From assembly GCA_902561155.1 (NCBI GenBank), contig CACEOY010000001.1:145482-209481 (forward strand): a DNA stretch of 64,000 bases, read 5' to 3'. Below are positions 37,559-46,448 of the stretch, one piece after another. Source of the stretch: an uncultured Pelagibacteraceae bacterium (lineage in GTDB: Bacteria > Pseudomonadota > Alphaproteobacteria > Pelagibacterales > Pelagibacteraceae). The position numbers and the translations under genes are program-made. Under the pieces are notes generated by a model. That model searched no databases and was not told where the DNA came from. It worked only from the letters and a program-made list of their open reading frames with translations. The first letter of the stretch is position 1. Every line of letters starts with the position of its first letter.

Positions 37559-38500
37559 TTACTTAATCCAACTATCGAACGTACTTTGGTTCGCTTTTAT
37601 CCATTCTGCAGCATGCTTCTTGATGGCTCTTTCGCTTTTTTCACCCGCATTCATTTTCATGTTTTGCGCAGCGATATCCGCTAGTGGAATAGATGCTTTA
37701 GTAAGCATTTTTTTCACTTTTGGATTAGCTTTTAAGAAGTCTGAATTTGCCGCTGGACGAATGTCATCAGCACCAAAACCCATATTTATTTTAGATTTTG
37801 TTGCATTAGGAACGCTAACTTTTTTAGTTTGGCTGTAAGGAACTTCTATCCAAACAACATCCTGTCCAAGTTTTAAAGCACCAACAGTCCAATTCGGAGT
37901 CCATGTATAAAATAATACAGGTTTTCCGTTTTTATATTTTGCTACTGCATCAGCCATAGAAGCTGAGTAGTCAGCTTTCACTGGATTAATAAAGTCACCT
38001 AAACCAAGTTCAGCAAAATGTTTTGTAATTTGCTTCTCACAACCCCAACCTGGAGGGCAAGCAACCATGTCTGCTTTACCGTCGCCATTTGAGTCCCAAG
38101 CTTTAGCGTTTGCTTTAATATCCATTACGCTTTTGATACCGTATTTATCAGCTGATTTTTTATCAACTAGGTAACCTTGTAAGCCACCTTTTTTCATAAC
38201 ATAACCAACTTTTTTTACTTTACCTTTAGCTTCTTTCATATAACCGTCGTGAGTTCCAAACCAACCATTTACCCATAGGTCTAGATCTCCTGCTGCTGCT
38301 GCAACATAAAATACTGAAGGCTTGATTGCTTTAGGTTCAGTTACTTTGTAACCCATTTTTTCCAAAGCTTGTTTGTATATTTCAGCTTGGAAATAACCAG
38401 TATCCCAGTTTGCTTTAGCCATTTTTACTTCGTTTGCATTAACTGCGTTTGTTATAAACAAAGCGGCAATTAACGTTACTAGATGTTTAAAATGTTTCAT
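37559..38500 (-). CDS. Glycine betaine-type ABC transporter substrate-binding protein (copy 1)
   Basis: Periplasmic receptor, 313 residues from ATG 38500, which has a GGGGG ribosome binding site; an earlier in-frame codon at 38533 adds 11 residues without support. Signal peptide ends at VNA (about residue 22). Body: KMAKANWDTGYFQAEIYKQ, DLWVNGWFGTHDGYM, ACPPGWGCEKQITKHFAELG and FYTWTPNWTVGALKLGQDV. The Trp-rich pockets (WVNGWF, WGCEK, WTPNW) suit a quaternary ammonium ligand cage. Very like the following copy 2, so they are a tandem pair. Confidence 0.92.
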   Translation of the reverse strand: MKHFKHLVTLIAALFITNAVNANEVKMAKANWDTGYFQAEIYKQALEKMGYKVTEPKAIKPSVFYVAAAAGDLDLWVNGWFGTHDGYMKEAKGKVKKVGYVMKKGGLQGYLVDKKSADKYGIKSVMDIKANAKAWDSNGDGKADMVACPPGWGCEKQITKHFAELGLGDFINPVKADYSASMADAVAKYKNGKPVLFYTWTPNWTVGALKLGQDVVWIEVPYSQTKKVSVPNATKSKINMGFGADDIRPAANSDFLKANPKVKKMLTKASIPLADIAAQNMKMNAGEKSERAIKKHAAEWIKANQSTFDSWIK

Positions 38501-38632
38501 GTAATCCCCCTTATTTTTATAAAAAACTAGCATGTATAAAAGTTAAATGTAACCGTAATACAACTAAAAGGTGAGTCTTATTTCAAAAATGTAAGTAAAA
38601 CGGGTGTTATTTAGGAATTTTTTAAATTTAAA

Positions 38633-39565
38633 TTAATTTATCCAGCTATCAAAAGTGCTTTGATTAGCTTTTATCCATTCTTCAGCGTGTTTCTTAATAG
38701 CTTTTTCACTTTTTTCACCAGCATTCATCTTAAGGTTTTGCTCAGCAATATCTGCTAGTGGTATAGAGGCTTTTTTTAACATTTTTTCAACTTTAGGATT
38801 TGCTTTTAAAAAATCAACATTTGCTGCTGCTCTAATGTCATTTACACCAAAACCCATATTTAATTTAGATTTTGTTGCATTTGGTACTTTTACTTCTTTT
38901 GTATCGCTATAAGGCGCTTCAATCCAAACTACGTCTTTTCCTAATTTTAATGTTCCAACTGTCCAGTTTGGCGTCCAAGTATAAAATAAGATTGATTTTC
39001 CATTTTTGTATCTTGATATCGTATCAGCCATAGATGCAGAATAATCAGCTTTTAATGGATTAATAAAATCCCCAAGACCAAGTTCTTCAAAATGTTTTGT
39101 AATTATCTTTTCGCATCCCCACCCTGGGTGACATGCTACTAAATCAGCTTTTCCATCGCCATTAGTGTCGAATTCTTTTGCATGTTTTTTGATATCCATT
39201 ATTGATTTTATATTGAATTTGTCAGCTGTTTTCTTATCTATTAGATAGCCTTGTAAGCCACCTTTTTCTACAACATATCCTACTGGCTTAACTTTTCCCA
39301 TTGCTTCGGTCACATAGGTATTATGATTATCAAACCATCCGTTTACCCATAAATCCATATCACCTGCAGCGGCTGCCACATAAAAAACTTGAGGCTTCAT
39401 TACTGTTGGTCCAGTTACTTTGTAACCCATTTTTTCAAGAGCTTTTTTATATATTTCTGCTTGAAAATAACCTGTATCCCAATCAGCTTTTCCCATTTTA
39501 ATTTCTTTAGCATTTAAAGAAGTTAAGAAAAATAGAGCACTTATAATAGATATAATAAATTTCAT
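38633..39565 (-). CDS. Glycine betaine-type ABC transporter substrate-binding protein (copy 2)
   Basis: Periplasmic receptor, 310 residues. Signal peptide MKFIISIISALFFLTSLNA (1-19). It shares the pattern of copy 1 throughout: WDTGYFQAEIYKKALEKMGYK, DLWVNGWFDNHN, ACHPGWGCEKIITKHFEELG and FYTWTPNWTVGTLKLGKD. The ligand Trp residues are kept while surface residues differ (for example ACHPG in place of ACPPG). It is the first gene of the cluster, 132 bases upstream of copy 1. Two receptors may give different osmolyte preference. Confidence 0.91.
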   Translation of the reverse strand: MKFIISIISALFFLTSLNAKEIKMGKADWDTGYFQAEIYKKALEKMGYKVTGPTVMKPQVFYVAAAAGDMDLWVNGWFDNHNTYVTEAMGKVKPVGYVVEKGGLQGYLIDKKTADKFNIKSIMDIKKHAKEFDTNGDGKADLVACHPGWGCEKIITKHFEELGLGDFINPLKADYSASMADTISRYKNGKSILFYTWTPNWTVGTLKLGKDVVWIEAPYSDTKEVKVPNATKSKLNMGFGVNDIRAAANVDFLKANPKVEKMLKKASIPLADIAEQNLKMNAGEKSEKAIKKHAEEWIKANQSTFDSWIN

Positions 39566-39624
39566 TTTTAAAGATTAAGATAATTTAGTAGATATTGAAA
39601 ATTGAGATTTGTCGCAGTATTGAA

Positions 39625-40023
39625 TTAACTTCTTTTACAGGTTGTACATAAACCATAAAATTCTAAATTATATTTTTTATAGATCATGCCGGTTTTGTCA
39701 TGAAAATTTTTTAAATATTTAGAAAGTTTTTTGTCGCTAATTTCAGTTACCTTTTCGCATGTTTCACAAATTGAAAAAGCGGTAGCTTTTGATATTTCAC
39801 AATTAGAACTTTTACAGGCTACGAATGCATTTTTACTTTCCACTTTATGAATTTTACCAAGCTTAATTAATTTTTCTAAAGCTCTATAAACTTGAGGAGG
39901 AGCTTTAATACCCTTTTTTTTTACATTAAATAGAATTGAGTAAGCTTTAACCGGTTCTCTAGATTTTTCGATAATATCAAAAACTATTTGCTGATTTTTT
40001 GAAAGATTATTTTCTTTATTCAT
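39625..40023 (-). CDS. zur: Zinc uptake regulator, Fur family
   Basis: A 132-residue Fur-family repressor. N-terminal winged helix (about 10-65) with SREPVKAYSILFNVKKKGIKAPPQVYRALEKL (quoted in part: PPQVYRALEKL at 37-47). Metal-binding pairs SICETCEKV (83-91) and GLCTTCKRS at the C terminus form the structural zinc site. The operon with znuB and znuC identifies Zur rather than Fur or Mur. It is the third gene of znuC-znuB-zur, so it would be autoregulated through the znuC operator. Confidence 0.9.
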   Translation of the reverse strand: MNKENNLSKNQQIVFDIIEKSREPVKAYSILFNVKKKGIKAPPQVYRALEKLIKLGKIHKVESKNAFVACKSSNCEISKATAFSICETCEKVTEISDKKLSKYLKNFHDKTGMIYKKYNLEFYGLCTTCKRS

Positions 40024-40047
40024 TTTAGCTATTGTACTGATTCTCCA

Positions 40048-40851
40048 TCAATTTTTCAATTTAATCGATTGTTTAATTTTTAATAATGAAAGTATGAATA
40101 AAAATAAAGCAGCAGCTATAATTGAAGGTCCTGAAGCTGTATTAAATTCTAAAGAAGTGAATAAACCTAAAATTACAGACAGCAATCCTCCAATCACTGA
40201 ATAAATTACCATCATTTGTGGGCTCGAAGAAATATTTCTAGCCATTGCAGCTGGTATAATTAACATTCCTGTAATTAATAATAGTCCAACCATTTTTATT
40301 GAAATAGCAATGATGCCTGCCATTAAAATAGTAAATATAGCTTTAGCTCTATCAGGGTTTAAACCTTCAGCTTCTGCTAATTCGTAGTTTACTGTTGATG
40401 CAAATAAAGGTTTCCATATCAATTTAAGAATTATTAATATTAACGGACCACCTATCCATATAATGAATATATCATCAGTTGTAACTGCTAATATGTCTCC
40501 AAATAATAATCCCATAATATCGAACCTAATAAATGTTAAAAATCCAATAACAACTAGTCCAACTGCTAAGGATGAATGAGCTAAAAGTCCTAGTAAAGCA
40601 TCGCCAGGAAGATTAGTTCTTTTTTGCAGATCTATTAGAATTAACGCAATTAAAGATGAAATTATAAAGACTGAAATGGCAATATTAAATTCCAAAGAAT
40701 AGGCAAGTGTAACTCCAAGTAAAGCGGAATGAGCAAGAGTATCACCAAAATATGACAATCGTCTCCATATGACGAAACATCCAAGGGGACCTGTTACAAT
40801 TGCAATACCAAGCCCAGCTATTAAAGCTCTTATAAAGAAATCATCTAACAT
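40048..40851 (-). CDS. znuB: Zinc ABC transporter, permease
   Basis: Permease of the high-affinity zinc importer ZnuABC, 267 residues with eight or nine spans. Family motifs: GPLGCFVIWRRLSYFGDTLAHSALLG (in part WRRLSYFGDTLAHSALLG, residues 28-45), GDALLGLLAHSSLAVGLV and VGLLLITGMLIIPAAMAR. Its ATG is one base from the stop of znuC. It passes Zn2+ through the inner membrane after ZnuA delivery. Confidence 0.94.
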   Translation of the reverse strand: MLDDFFIRALIAGLGIAIVTGPLGCFVIWRRLSYFGDTLAHSALLGVTLAYSLEFNIAISVFIISSLIALILIDLQKRTNLPGDALLGLLAHSSLAVGLVVIGFLTFIRFDIMGLLFGDILAVTTDDIFIIWIGGPLILIILKLIWKPLFASTVNYELAEAEGLNPDRAKAIFTILMAGIIAISIKMVGLLLITGMLIIPAAMARNISSSPQMMVIYSVIGGLLSVILGLFTSLEFNTASGPSIIAAALFLFILSLLKIKQSIKLKN

Positions 40852-41598
40852 TTAATTTTTTTTTATCTTTCCTTCATTTGTATGAATGTGATCGTGTCTG
40901 TGTTCGTATCTTGACAATATTTGAGAAGCCTGTTCTCCGAATAAAGCTTTATATTCATTATTTTTTGCAACCTCTATTGGAGATCCTGAGCAACACACAT
41001 GACCATTTAGGCAAACAACGTGATCCGTAGCACTCATTACAGTATGCAAGTCGTGGGAAATTAATAAAATTCCACAATTTAATTCTTCAGAAATTTTCTT
41101 TATAAGTTCGTATAAGGCAATTTCACCTGTAAAATCAACTCCCTGTACCGGCTCATCAAGAACTAGTAATTCTGGTTTTTTTGAAATCGCTCTTGCAAGC
41201 AGAACTCTTTGAAATTCTCCACCTGATAAGTCTCCTAAATTTTTATCTTTAAGATGTATAACGCCCGTTAATGATAAAGCATCGTTAATAGTTTCCTCTT
41301 TAAGATTTTCAGTAAGTACCATGAAATTACTTACTCTTAGTGGTAATGTCCAATCAATTGAAATTTTTTGAGGAACATACCCAACTTTATTTGTATATTT
41401 TTTAGCTTCCCCATTAATTTTTTTATAGATACCAAGTGCAATTTTTGCGGTTGTGCTTTTTCCAGAACCATTCGGACCAATAAGAGTAACTATTTTACCT
41501 TTTTCAATCTGTAGAGATACATCTTTAACAAGCCATTTATTATTTATACGAAGACCTGCTTGTTTTAATTTTACTAAGATATTTTGATTTGAGCTCAT
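40852..41598 (-). CDS. znuC: Zinc ABC transporter, ATP-binding protein
   Basis: ATPase of ZnuABC, 248 residues from ATG 41598 (a GTG three codons earlier, at 41607, is possible). Walker A GPNGSGKST (about 40-48), signature LSGGEFQRVLLARA, Walker B LLVLDEPVQGVD and switch His in LISHDLHTVM. The His-rich tail RYEHRHDHIHTNEG is common in ZnuC. It is the first gene of znuC-znuB-zur and divergent from znuA across two Zur-type boxes. Confidence 0.93.
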   Translation of the reverse strand: MSSNQNILVKLKQAGLRINNKWLVKDVSLQIEKGKIVTLIGPNGSGKSTTAKIALGIYKKINGEAKKYTNKVGYVPQKISIDWTLPLRVSNFMVLTENLKEETINDALSLTGVIHLKDKNLGDLSGGEFQRVLLARAISKKPELLVLDEPVQGVDFTGEIALYELIKKISEELNCGILLISHDLHTVMSATDHVVCLNGHVCCSGSPIEVAKNNEYKALFGEQASQILSRYEHRHDHIHTNEGKIKKN

Positions 41599-41619
41599 TT
41601 TTATCACTTGACTTTCAAA

Positions 41620-41652
41620 TGTTATATTATTACATACTGTTATATTATAACA
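41620..41652. promoter_or_regulatory. Two tandem Zur-type operators between znuC and znuA
   Basis: TGTTATATTATTACA (41620-41634, one mismatch in its symmetry) and TGTTATATTATAACA (41638-41652, perfect palindrome) lie side by side, 18 bases apart start to start, in the divergent promoter region. This fits binding of two Zur dimers to shut both zinc genes off when zinc is plentiful. The palindromes also contain TATATT/TATAAT cores suitable for -10 elements. Confidence 0.75.
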
Positions 41653-41671
41653 ACCTTAACATATCTATATT

Positions 41672-42631
41672 ATGAAAAACATTAAAAAATTACCGCTAAT
41701 AGCATCATTATTATCTCTCTTAATTATTTTTACTCCGGCAAATGCTGATGTCAAAGTAGTTACTTCAATAAAACCTATACATTCATTAGCAAGTTATTTA
41801 ATGGATGGAGTTGGTAAACCAGATTTAATTGTAGATGGTTATGCATCTCCACATGGATTTGCTTTAAAACCATCACATGCAAAAATGTTACAAAATGCTG
41901 ACTTAATATTCTGGGTTGGCGAAGACTTAGAAAATTTTTTAGAAAAACCATTAAAATCAATAGCAAAAAAAGCTGAAAAAATAGAATTAATGGAAATTAA
42001 GGGTTTAAAAAAATTAAAATTTAGAGAAAGAAATATATTCGAAGGGCACGATGATCATGGGCATGATGAACATAAAGAACATGGTCATAAAGAAGATAAA
42101 CATGATGATCATCACGAGCATGCTCATGGTGAACATGATCCACATATCTGGCTTGATCCAATGAATGCAAAAGTAATTTTAAGTGAAATGGCAGAGCATC
42201 TAATTGAAAAAGATCAAGAAAACGCATCTAAATATAAAGCTAATTTAAAAAAAGCACACAAAGATTTAGATAAACTTACGAAAAAAGTAAAATCTGAATT
42301 AAATAAAGATTTTAAATCAATTGTTTTTCATGACGCCTATCAATATTTTGAAAAAAGATTTGATGTGAATGTCTTGGGAGCTTTCACAGTAAATACAGAT
42401 GTATTACCTGGTGCTGAACAATTGTCTGAAATTAGAGAAGTGATTGAACATGAAAAAGTAAGTTGTGTATTTTCTGAACCTCAATTTAACCCAGATATAA
42501 TCAAAGCAGTAGCAAAGGATACAAATATTAAGACTGGAGTTATAGATCCATTAGGAGCTACTCTAAATCCAGGAAAAAAATTGTATTTTGATTTAATTAA
42601 AAATATGTCTTCTTCTTTTAAAGGCTGTTAA
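41672..42631 (+). CDS. znuA: Zinc ABC transporter, substrate-binding protein
   Basis: Periplasmic zinc receptor of ZnuABC, 319 residues. Signal peptide ends at ANA (about residue 25). Zinc-binding His: SPHGFALKPSH near 58-68, DPHIWLDP after the loop, and later FHDAYQYF. A long His/Asp-rich loop (about residues 122-155, with 14 His) lies before DPHIW and is characteristic of ZnuA. Its promoter carries the Zur-type palindrome 20 bases upstream. Divergent from znuC. Confidence 0.94.
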   Translation: MKNIKKLPLIASLLSLLIIFTPANADVKVVTSIKPIHSLASYLMDGVGKPDLIVDGYASPHGFALKPSHAKMLQNADLIFWVGEDLENFLEKPLKSIAKKAEKIELMEIKGLKKLKFRERNIFEGHDDHGHDEHKEHGHKEDKHDDHHEHAHGEHDPHIWLDPMNAKVILSEMAEHLIEKDQENASKYKANLKKAHKDLDKLTKKVKSELNKDFKSIVFHDAYQYFEKRFDVNVLGAFTVNTDVLPGAEQLSEIREVIEHEKVSCVFSEPQFNPDIIKAVAKDTNIKTGVIDPLGATLNPGKKLYFDLIKNMSSSFKGC

Positions 42632-42652
42632 GAATATATCAAAATTAGTTAT

Positions 42653-44380
42653 TTAATCTGATAACCACAATGATTGAAAAGGTTCAATCCGAACTTTATT
42701 ATTGGTTGTGTATAATTTTCTATTATTTAATAAATTTTTTAAATTCATGCTTTTTTTATCTAAGCTTAAACTTTGAGTTTTTGATGTTAAATTAAAGATA
42801 CAAGTCACTGTTTGTTTTTTGTCTAAGCTTATTCTTTTAAATATAAATAAATTTTGATTACTTTTAATCGTTTTTCTTATGGCATTGGGATGAAATGCTT
42901 TTTGATTTTTTCTTATTAGAAGAAGTCTTGTTATTTCTTTATAGAATTTATATTGTTTCGAATGCTTATTTTTTAATTTTTTTTCTAATTTTTTTTTGTT
43001 CCATTTATACCTATTCAAATCTCTTTTGTTGTTAGTAACAATATATTTATTAAAATCATTAGGAGTTCCAAATATAGAATTCAAATAAATAGCTGGTATT
43101 CCCTCAAAGGAGATCATAATAGCATGAGCCGTAATATATCTTTCAAAACTATATTGACCTTTAGGGTCTCTATCAGTTTTTTCCAAGGCGTTGAAAATGG
43201 TAATATTAGCCTCATAAATTTTTTTCCTAGCTTTCTGAATTTTCCTGTAAGAAAATTCACCTCCATTTTTTTTAATTCTCCTAAAAAAAATATTTAATGT
43301 CTTATTATTTAATATACCCTCTGCTGGCCTCATACCTATACCGTCATGTGATGCAATAAAATTTAGGTAGCTTGTTCCCTTCTTTGCTTGAGGTAATTTG
43401 CGACTCCACTTTAATAGCTTTGAACTATCTTCAAAACTAAGTGCATGAACTAAAAGAGGTGGTAAAGAGAAGTTATAAATCCAATTAGCCTCATCTCCTT
43501 TACCAAAATAACTCAAATTTTCTTTTTCCGGTAAATTAGTCTCAGTAACTAAAATTGACTCAGATTTAAGATTTTTTCCTACAAGTTTAATAAATTTTAT
43601 AATTTCATGAGTTTGTTTTAAGTTAACACACTTTGTTCCGCTTTCTTTCCATAAATAAGCTATAGCATCCAGTCTGAAAACATTTGTTCCATGAGATAAA
43701 AGATTTATTAGTATTTTAATATTTCTCATTAAAACTCTTGGATTTTTAAAATTTAAATCAATTTGATCTGCACTAAATGTCCTCCATAAATATCTAGTGT
43801 TATTAAATAATTTTATTTTTTTTAATAGTTTATGATCTCTGGGTCTTATAACTTTATTAGTATTAAACTTATGATCAACAGTTAGAAAATAATCTTTTCC
43901 TGGAGAGTTGTTTCGTAAATAGTTTTTAAACCACAAACCTCTCGATGATGCGTGATTTATAACAATATCAGCCATTATCAAATTTGTTTTTGATAGAGAG
44001 GAAATATCTTTCCAGCTGCCAATTTTCCTATCTATTTTATAATGATCTTTGACTGCAAAACCACTGTCGCTGCTTGAAGGATAAAATGGTAAAAAATGAA
44101 TTGCATTAAAATAACTAGATAAATATTTACTAAAAAACTTTTTAAAGTGTTTAAGTGTATGATCGGCGCCATTTTGAGTAACACTATCTCCATAGGTAAT
44201 AAGTAATGTAGTTTTTTCAGAAATATTAATTTTTTTTCTCTTTTTATTTTTTTTATTAAAACTATTAATGAGCTGTACTAATTCTTTATGATAAAAATTT
44301 GTATCGATATTTTTGTCTACTGGACGATAAATTTTATCTAATCTTTGTTTTAATAACTGCTGAATTTTTGATGATAACAT
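42653..44380 (-). CDS. GH13_18 phosphorylase, probably glucosylglycerate phosphorylase
   Basis: A 575-residue (beta/alpha)8 enzyme of the sucrose-phosphorylase subfamily GH13_18. Nucleophile Asp238 in FRLDAIAYLW, acid/base Glu280 in TETNLP, and the third acid in ASHDGIG are all present. Subfamily members act on sucrose, sucrose 6-phosphate, glucosylglycerol or glucosylglycerate. The gene is next to a GpgS-type synthase and a HAD phosphatase, so reversible phosphorolysis of glucosylglycerate is the best guess, releasing glucose 1-phosphate. Its ATG overlaps the stop of the upstream synthase. Specificity needs testing. Confidence 0.75.
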   Translation of the reverse strand: MLSSKIQQLLKQRLDKIYRPVDKNIDTNFYHKELVQLINSFNKKNKKRKKINISEKTTLLITYGDSVTQNGADHTLKHFKKFFSKYLSSYFNAIHFLPFYPSSSDSGFAVKDHYKIDRKIGSWKDISSLSKTNLIMADIVINHASSRGLWFKNYLRNNSPGKDYFLTVDHKFNTNKVIRPRDHKLLKKIKLFNNTRYLWRTFSADQIDLNFKNPRVLMRNIKILINLLSHGTNVFRLDAIAYLWKESGTKCVNLKQTHEIIKFIKLVGKNLKSESILVTETNLPEKENLSYFGKGDEANWIYNFSLPPLLVHALSFEDSSKLLKWSRKLPQAKKGTSYLNFIASHDGIGMRPAEGILNNKTLNIFFRRIKKNGGEFSYRKIQKARKKIYEANITIFNALEKTDRDPKGQYSFERYITAHAIMISFEGIPAIYLNSIFGTPNDFNKYIVTNNKRDLNRYKWNKKKLEKKLKNKHSKQYKFYKEITRLLLIRKNQKAFHPNAIRKTIKSNQNLFIFKRISLDKKQTVTCIFNLTSKTQSLSLDKKSMNLKNLLNNRKLYTTNNKVRIEPFQSLWLSD

Positions 44381-45600
44381 TACTTGTAATTTTTGTTATC
44401 TTCATTTATTGCTTCTTTTAATCTTTTTAAATAATCAGGTATGGCACTCTTAACTCTACTCCATGTAGGTATGAACGGGGTATCCATAGGACTTTTTAAA
44501 AAGGAGTCGCCGGCCTTCATTATATTTAAAGCAAATAACTCGACTGTTTTTTCTTCAGTATGAGAATCAAATTTAAAACCATTCATTTCAGCATCGCTTC
44601 TATAAATGTCGATTAAATCTAATGCATATCGATAATAGGTAGCTTTTAGTGATCTAAAAGTTTCAGGACTAAAAGTATTTCCTTGTGTTGCAAGTTTTCT
44701 TATTAATGTTTTAATAATATCTAAAGACATTCTTGATAATCCTTTGTTTTCGTTATTTGCTGACAAGTCCTGGTGCTTGTGATCATATTTATCTGCTAGA
44801 TCGACTTGGCAAATATTTTGAGGGGAAAAATTTCTTTGCATCTCTGACAGAATACCAACTTCAATACCCCAGTCTGATGATATCCTAAGCTCTGGTAAAA
44901 CATTTCTTCTGAAAGAAAACTCCCCAGCAAGAGGGTATTTAAATGATTTCATAAATTCTAAATAATCACTTCTTCCAATAGTTTTTTCTAAAGCAGTTAA
45001 TAAAGGAAATACAAGTAATCTTGCAACTCGACCGTTCATTTTTCCGTTAGCTATTCTTGGATAATATCCCTTACAAAACTCAAAGTTAAAAAAAGGATTT
45101 ACAACAGGGTAAAATAACTTTGCTAACATTCTTCTATCATAAGTTTTAATATCACAATCGTGGAGAGCAACAGATCTAGCTTCATCGCGTGCGATACACA
45201 TGCCAAGACAATACCAAACATTTCTTCCCTTTCCCATCTCACTCGGTGCTAAACCTTTTTCTTTAAGTTCTTCATGTAATTTTTTTAATCTAGGTCCATC
45301 ATTCCATAAGATTGTGAAAGGTGTATTTAATTTTTTAAAAAATTTCCAAGCTTTGATAGCCTCTGGTTTTGAAGCCTTATCTAAACCAATTATAATATGA
45401 TTAAGATATTTTGTTTCACCAATTTGTTTTACAATATTAGGTAAAGCATCTCCTTTTAGTTCAGAATATAGACTAGGTAAAATTAATTCCATTTTTCTCT
45501 CTTTAGAAAATTTTAATAATTCTTTTTCTATATCAGCTGTGGTTTTAGTTCCAAAATCGTGAAGACTTGAAATTATTCCATTTTGAGAAAAATCACCCAT
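44380..45600 (-). CDS. gpgS: Glucosyl-3-phosphoglycerate synthase-like glycosyltransferase
   Basis: A 406-residue glycosyltransferase, start at ATG 45600 (MGDFSQNGIISSLHDF resembles family N termini; upstream codons to 45660 overlap the phosphatase gene). GT-A features: LPSLYSEL (41-48), IIIGLD, the DxD-like HDCD (147-150, Asp148 and Asp150), LAGEFSFRRN and DWGIEVGIL. It would transfer glucose from a nucleotide sugar to 3-phosphoglycerate. The product is dephosphorylated by the upstream HAD protein. Mannosyl specificity cannot be excluded. Confidence 0.8.
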   Translation of the reverse strand: MGDFSQNGIISSLHDFGTKTTADIEKELLKFSKERKMELILPSLYSELKGDALPNIVKQIGETKYLNHIIIGLDKASKPEAIKAWKFFKKLNTPFTILWNDGPRLKKLHEELKEKGLAPSEMGKGRNVWYCLGMCIARDEARSVALHDCDIKTYDRRMLAKLFYPVVNPFFNFEFCKGYYPRIANGKMNGRVARLLVFPLLTALEKTIGRSDYLEFMKSFKYPLAGEFSFRRNVLPELRISSDWGIEVGILSEMQRNFSPQNICQVDLADKYDHKHQDLSANNENKGLSRMSLDIIKTLIRKLATQGNTFSPETFRSLKATYYRYALDLIDIYRSDAEMNGFKFDSHTEEKTVELFALNIMKAGDSFLKSPMDTPFIPTWSRVKSAIPDYLKRLKEAINEDNKNYK

Positions 45601-45617
45601 AACAAAACTTATTCCTT

Positions 45618-46419
45618 TTATTTTATTTTTTCTAGTGCCAATTTGACAATCTCTACCCACCCCTCTGGAGCAGTTTGTTTTGATATTATCAAATTTTTAA
45701 TTTGTAGATCTTTATTTATAAACTTATTATTTTTTACCAAACAAGGTATATCTGAATTTTTAAGCATTTCTAGGTCATTATGATTATCGCCTACTGCTAT
45801 TGTTTTTGGTTTTGACTTAAATTTTTGTTGAAGCGTAAAAATAATTTTTTTCATTGCATCAGCTTTATTAATTCTATCACCTAAATTTAAAATCCTTCCC
45901 CCGTCTTTTAAATCTAGACCGATTTCCAATAACATGTTTTTTAAAAGTAATTTTTCCTCATTATTTCCCACAAATTTTATTGGTATTGTACATGTTCTTT
46001 TAAATACATTTTTAAGCTTATTTTCTGGTAATCCAAATATTTCAATTTGTTCAGACGTTGTAAGACTAGAAATAACCTTGCATTTAGATTTTAGATCTTG
46101 ATTTATATTTTTTATCAAAAATATTTTGAATCTCATAAACATTTTTAGCTAGTATAATTTTGTCTGGGAATTCGTCACTTAAAAAATTTAGGTTATGAAT
46201 AATTGAACCATTTTCACTGATAAATGGGAATTTAAAGTTAGCTTCATTATTGAATTCTATTATTTCATCCTCAGTTTTACTTGAATTTGGTATGATTATT
46301 ATATTCTTATTTTTAAGCTCGTATAGAAAAGTTTTTATACTGTCAAAATTAAAAGTATCGCGATCTAAAAGTGTACCGTCTAAATCAGTAAATATTAAAA
46401 TGGATGAATTTGAATACAT
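45618..46419 (-). pseudogene. Glucosyl/mannosyl-3-phosphoglycerate phosphatase, one frameshift
   Basis: HAD-superfamily phosphatase of the MpgP type. The first part (46419 to about 46110) starts MYSNSSILIFTDLDGTLLD, giving the DxD nucleophile motif at 12-14, and runs to NVYEIQNIFDKK. The second part (to 45618) continues NINQDLKSKC and includes the acidic motif GDNHNDLEML. The two parts are joined by the run of six T at 46108-46113 (A on the minus strand); removing one base restores one frame of about 266 residues. As given, it stops early. Sequence error or a recent mutation; otherwise it would be the second step of glucosylglycerate synthesis. Confidence 0.85.
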
Positions 46420-46448
46420 TTTAATATTTTAACACAGAAATAATAAGA

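Noticed and set aside
38501..38632. A riboswitch in the gap between the betaine receptor genes
   Set aside because: I looked for conserved paired elements of glycine or SAM riboswitches and found only AT-rich sequence without stems.
41775..42227. Antisense frames opposite znuA, including a His/Asp-rich one
   Set aside because: Mirror of the repetitive His codons in znuA; the sense protein is a clear ZnuA.
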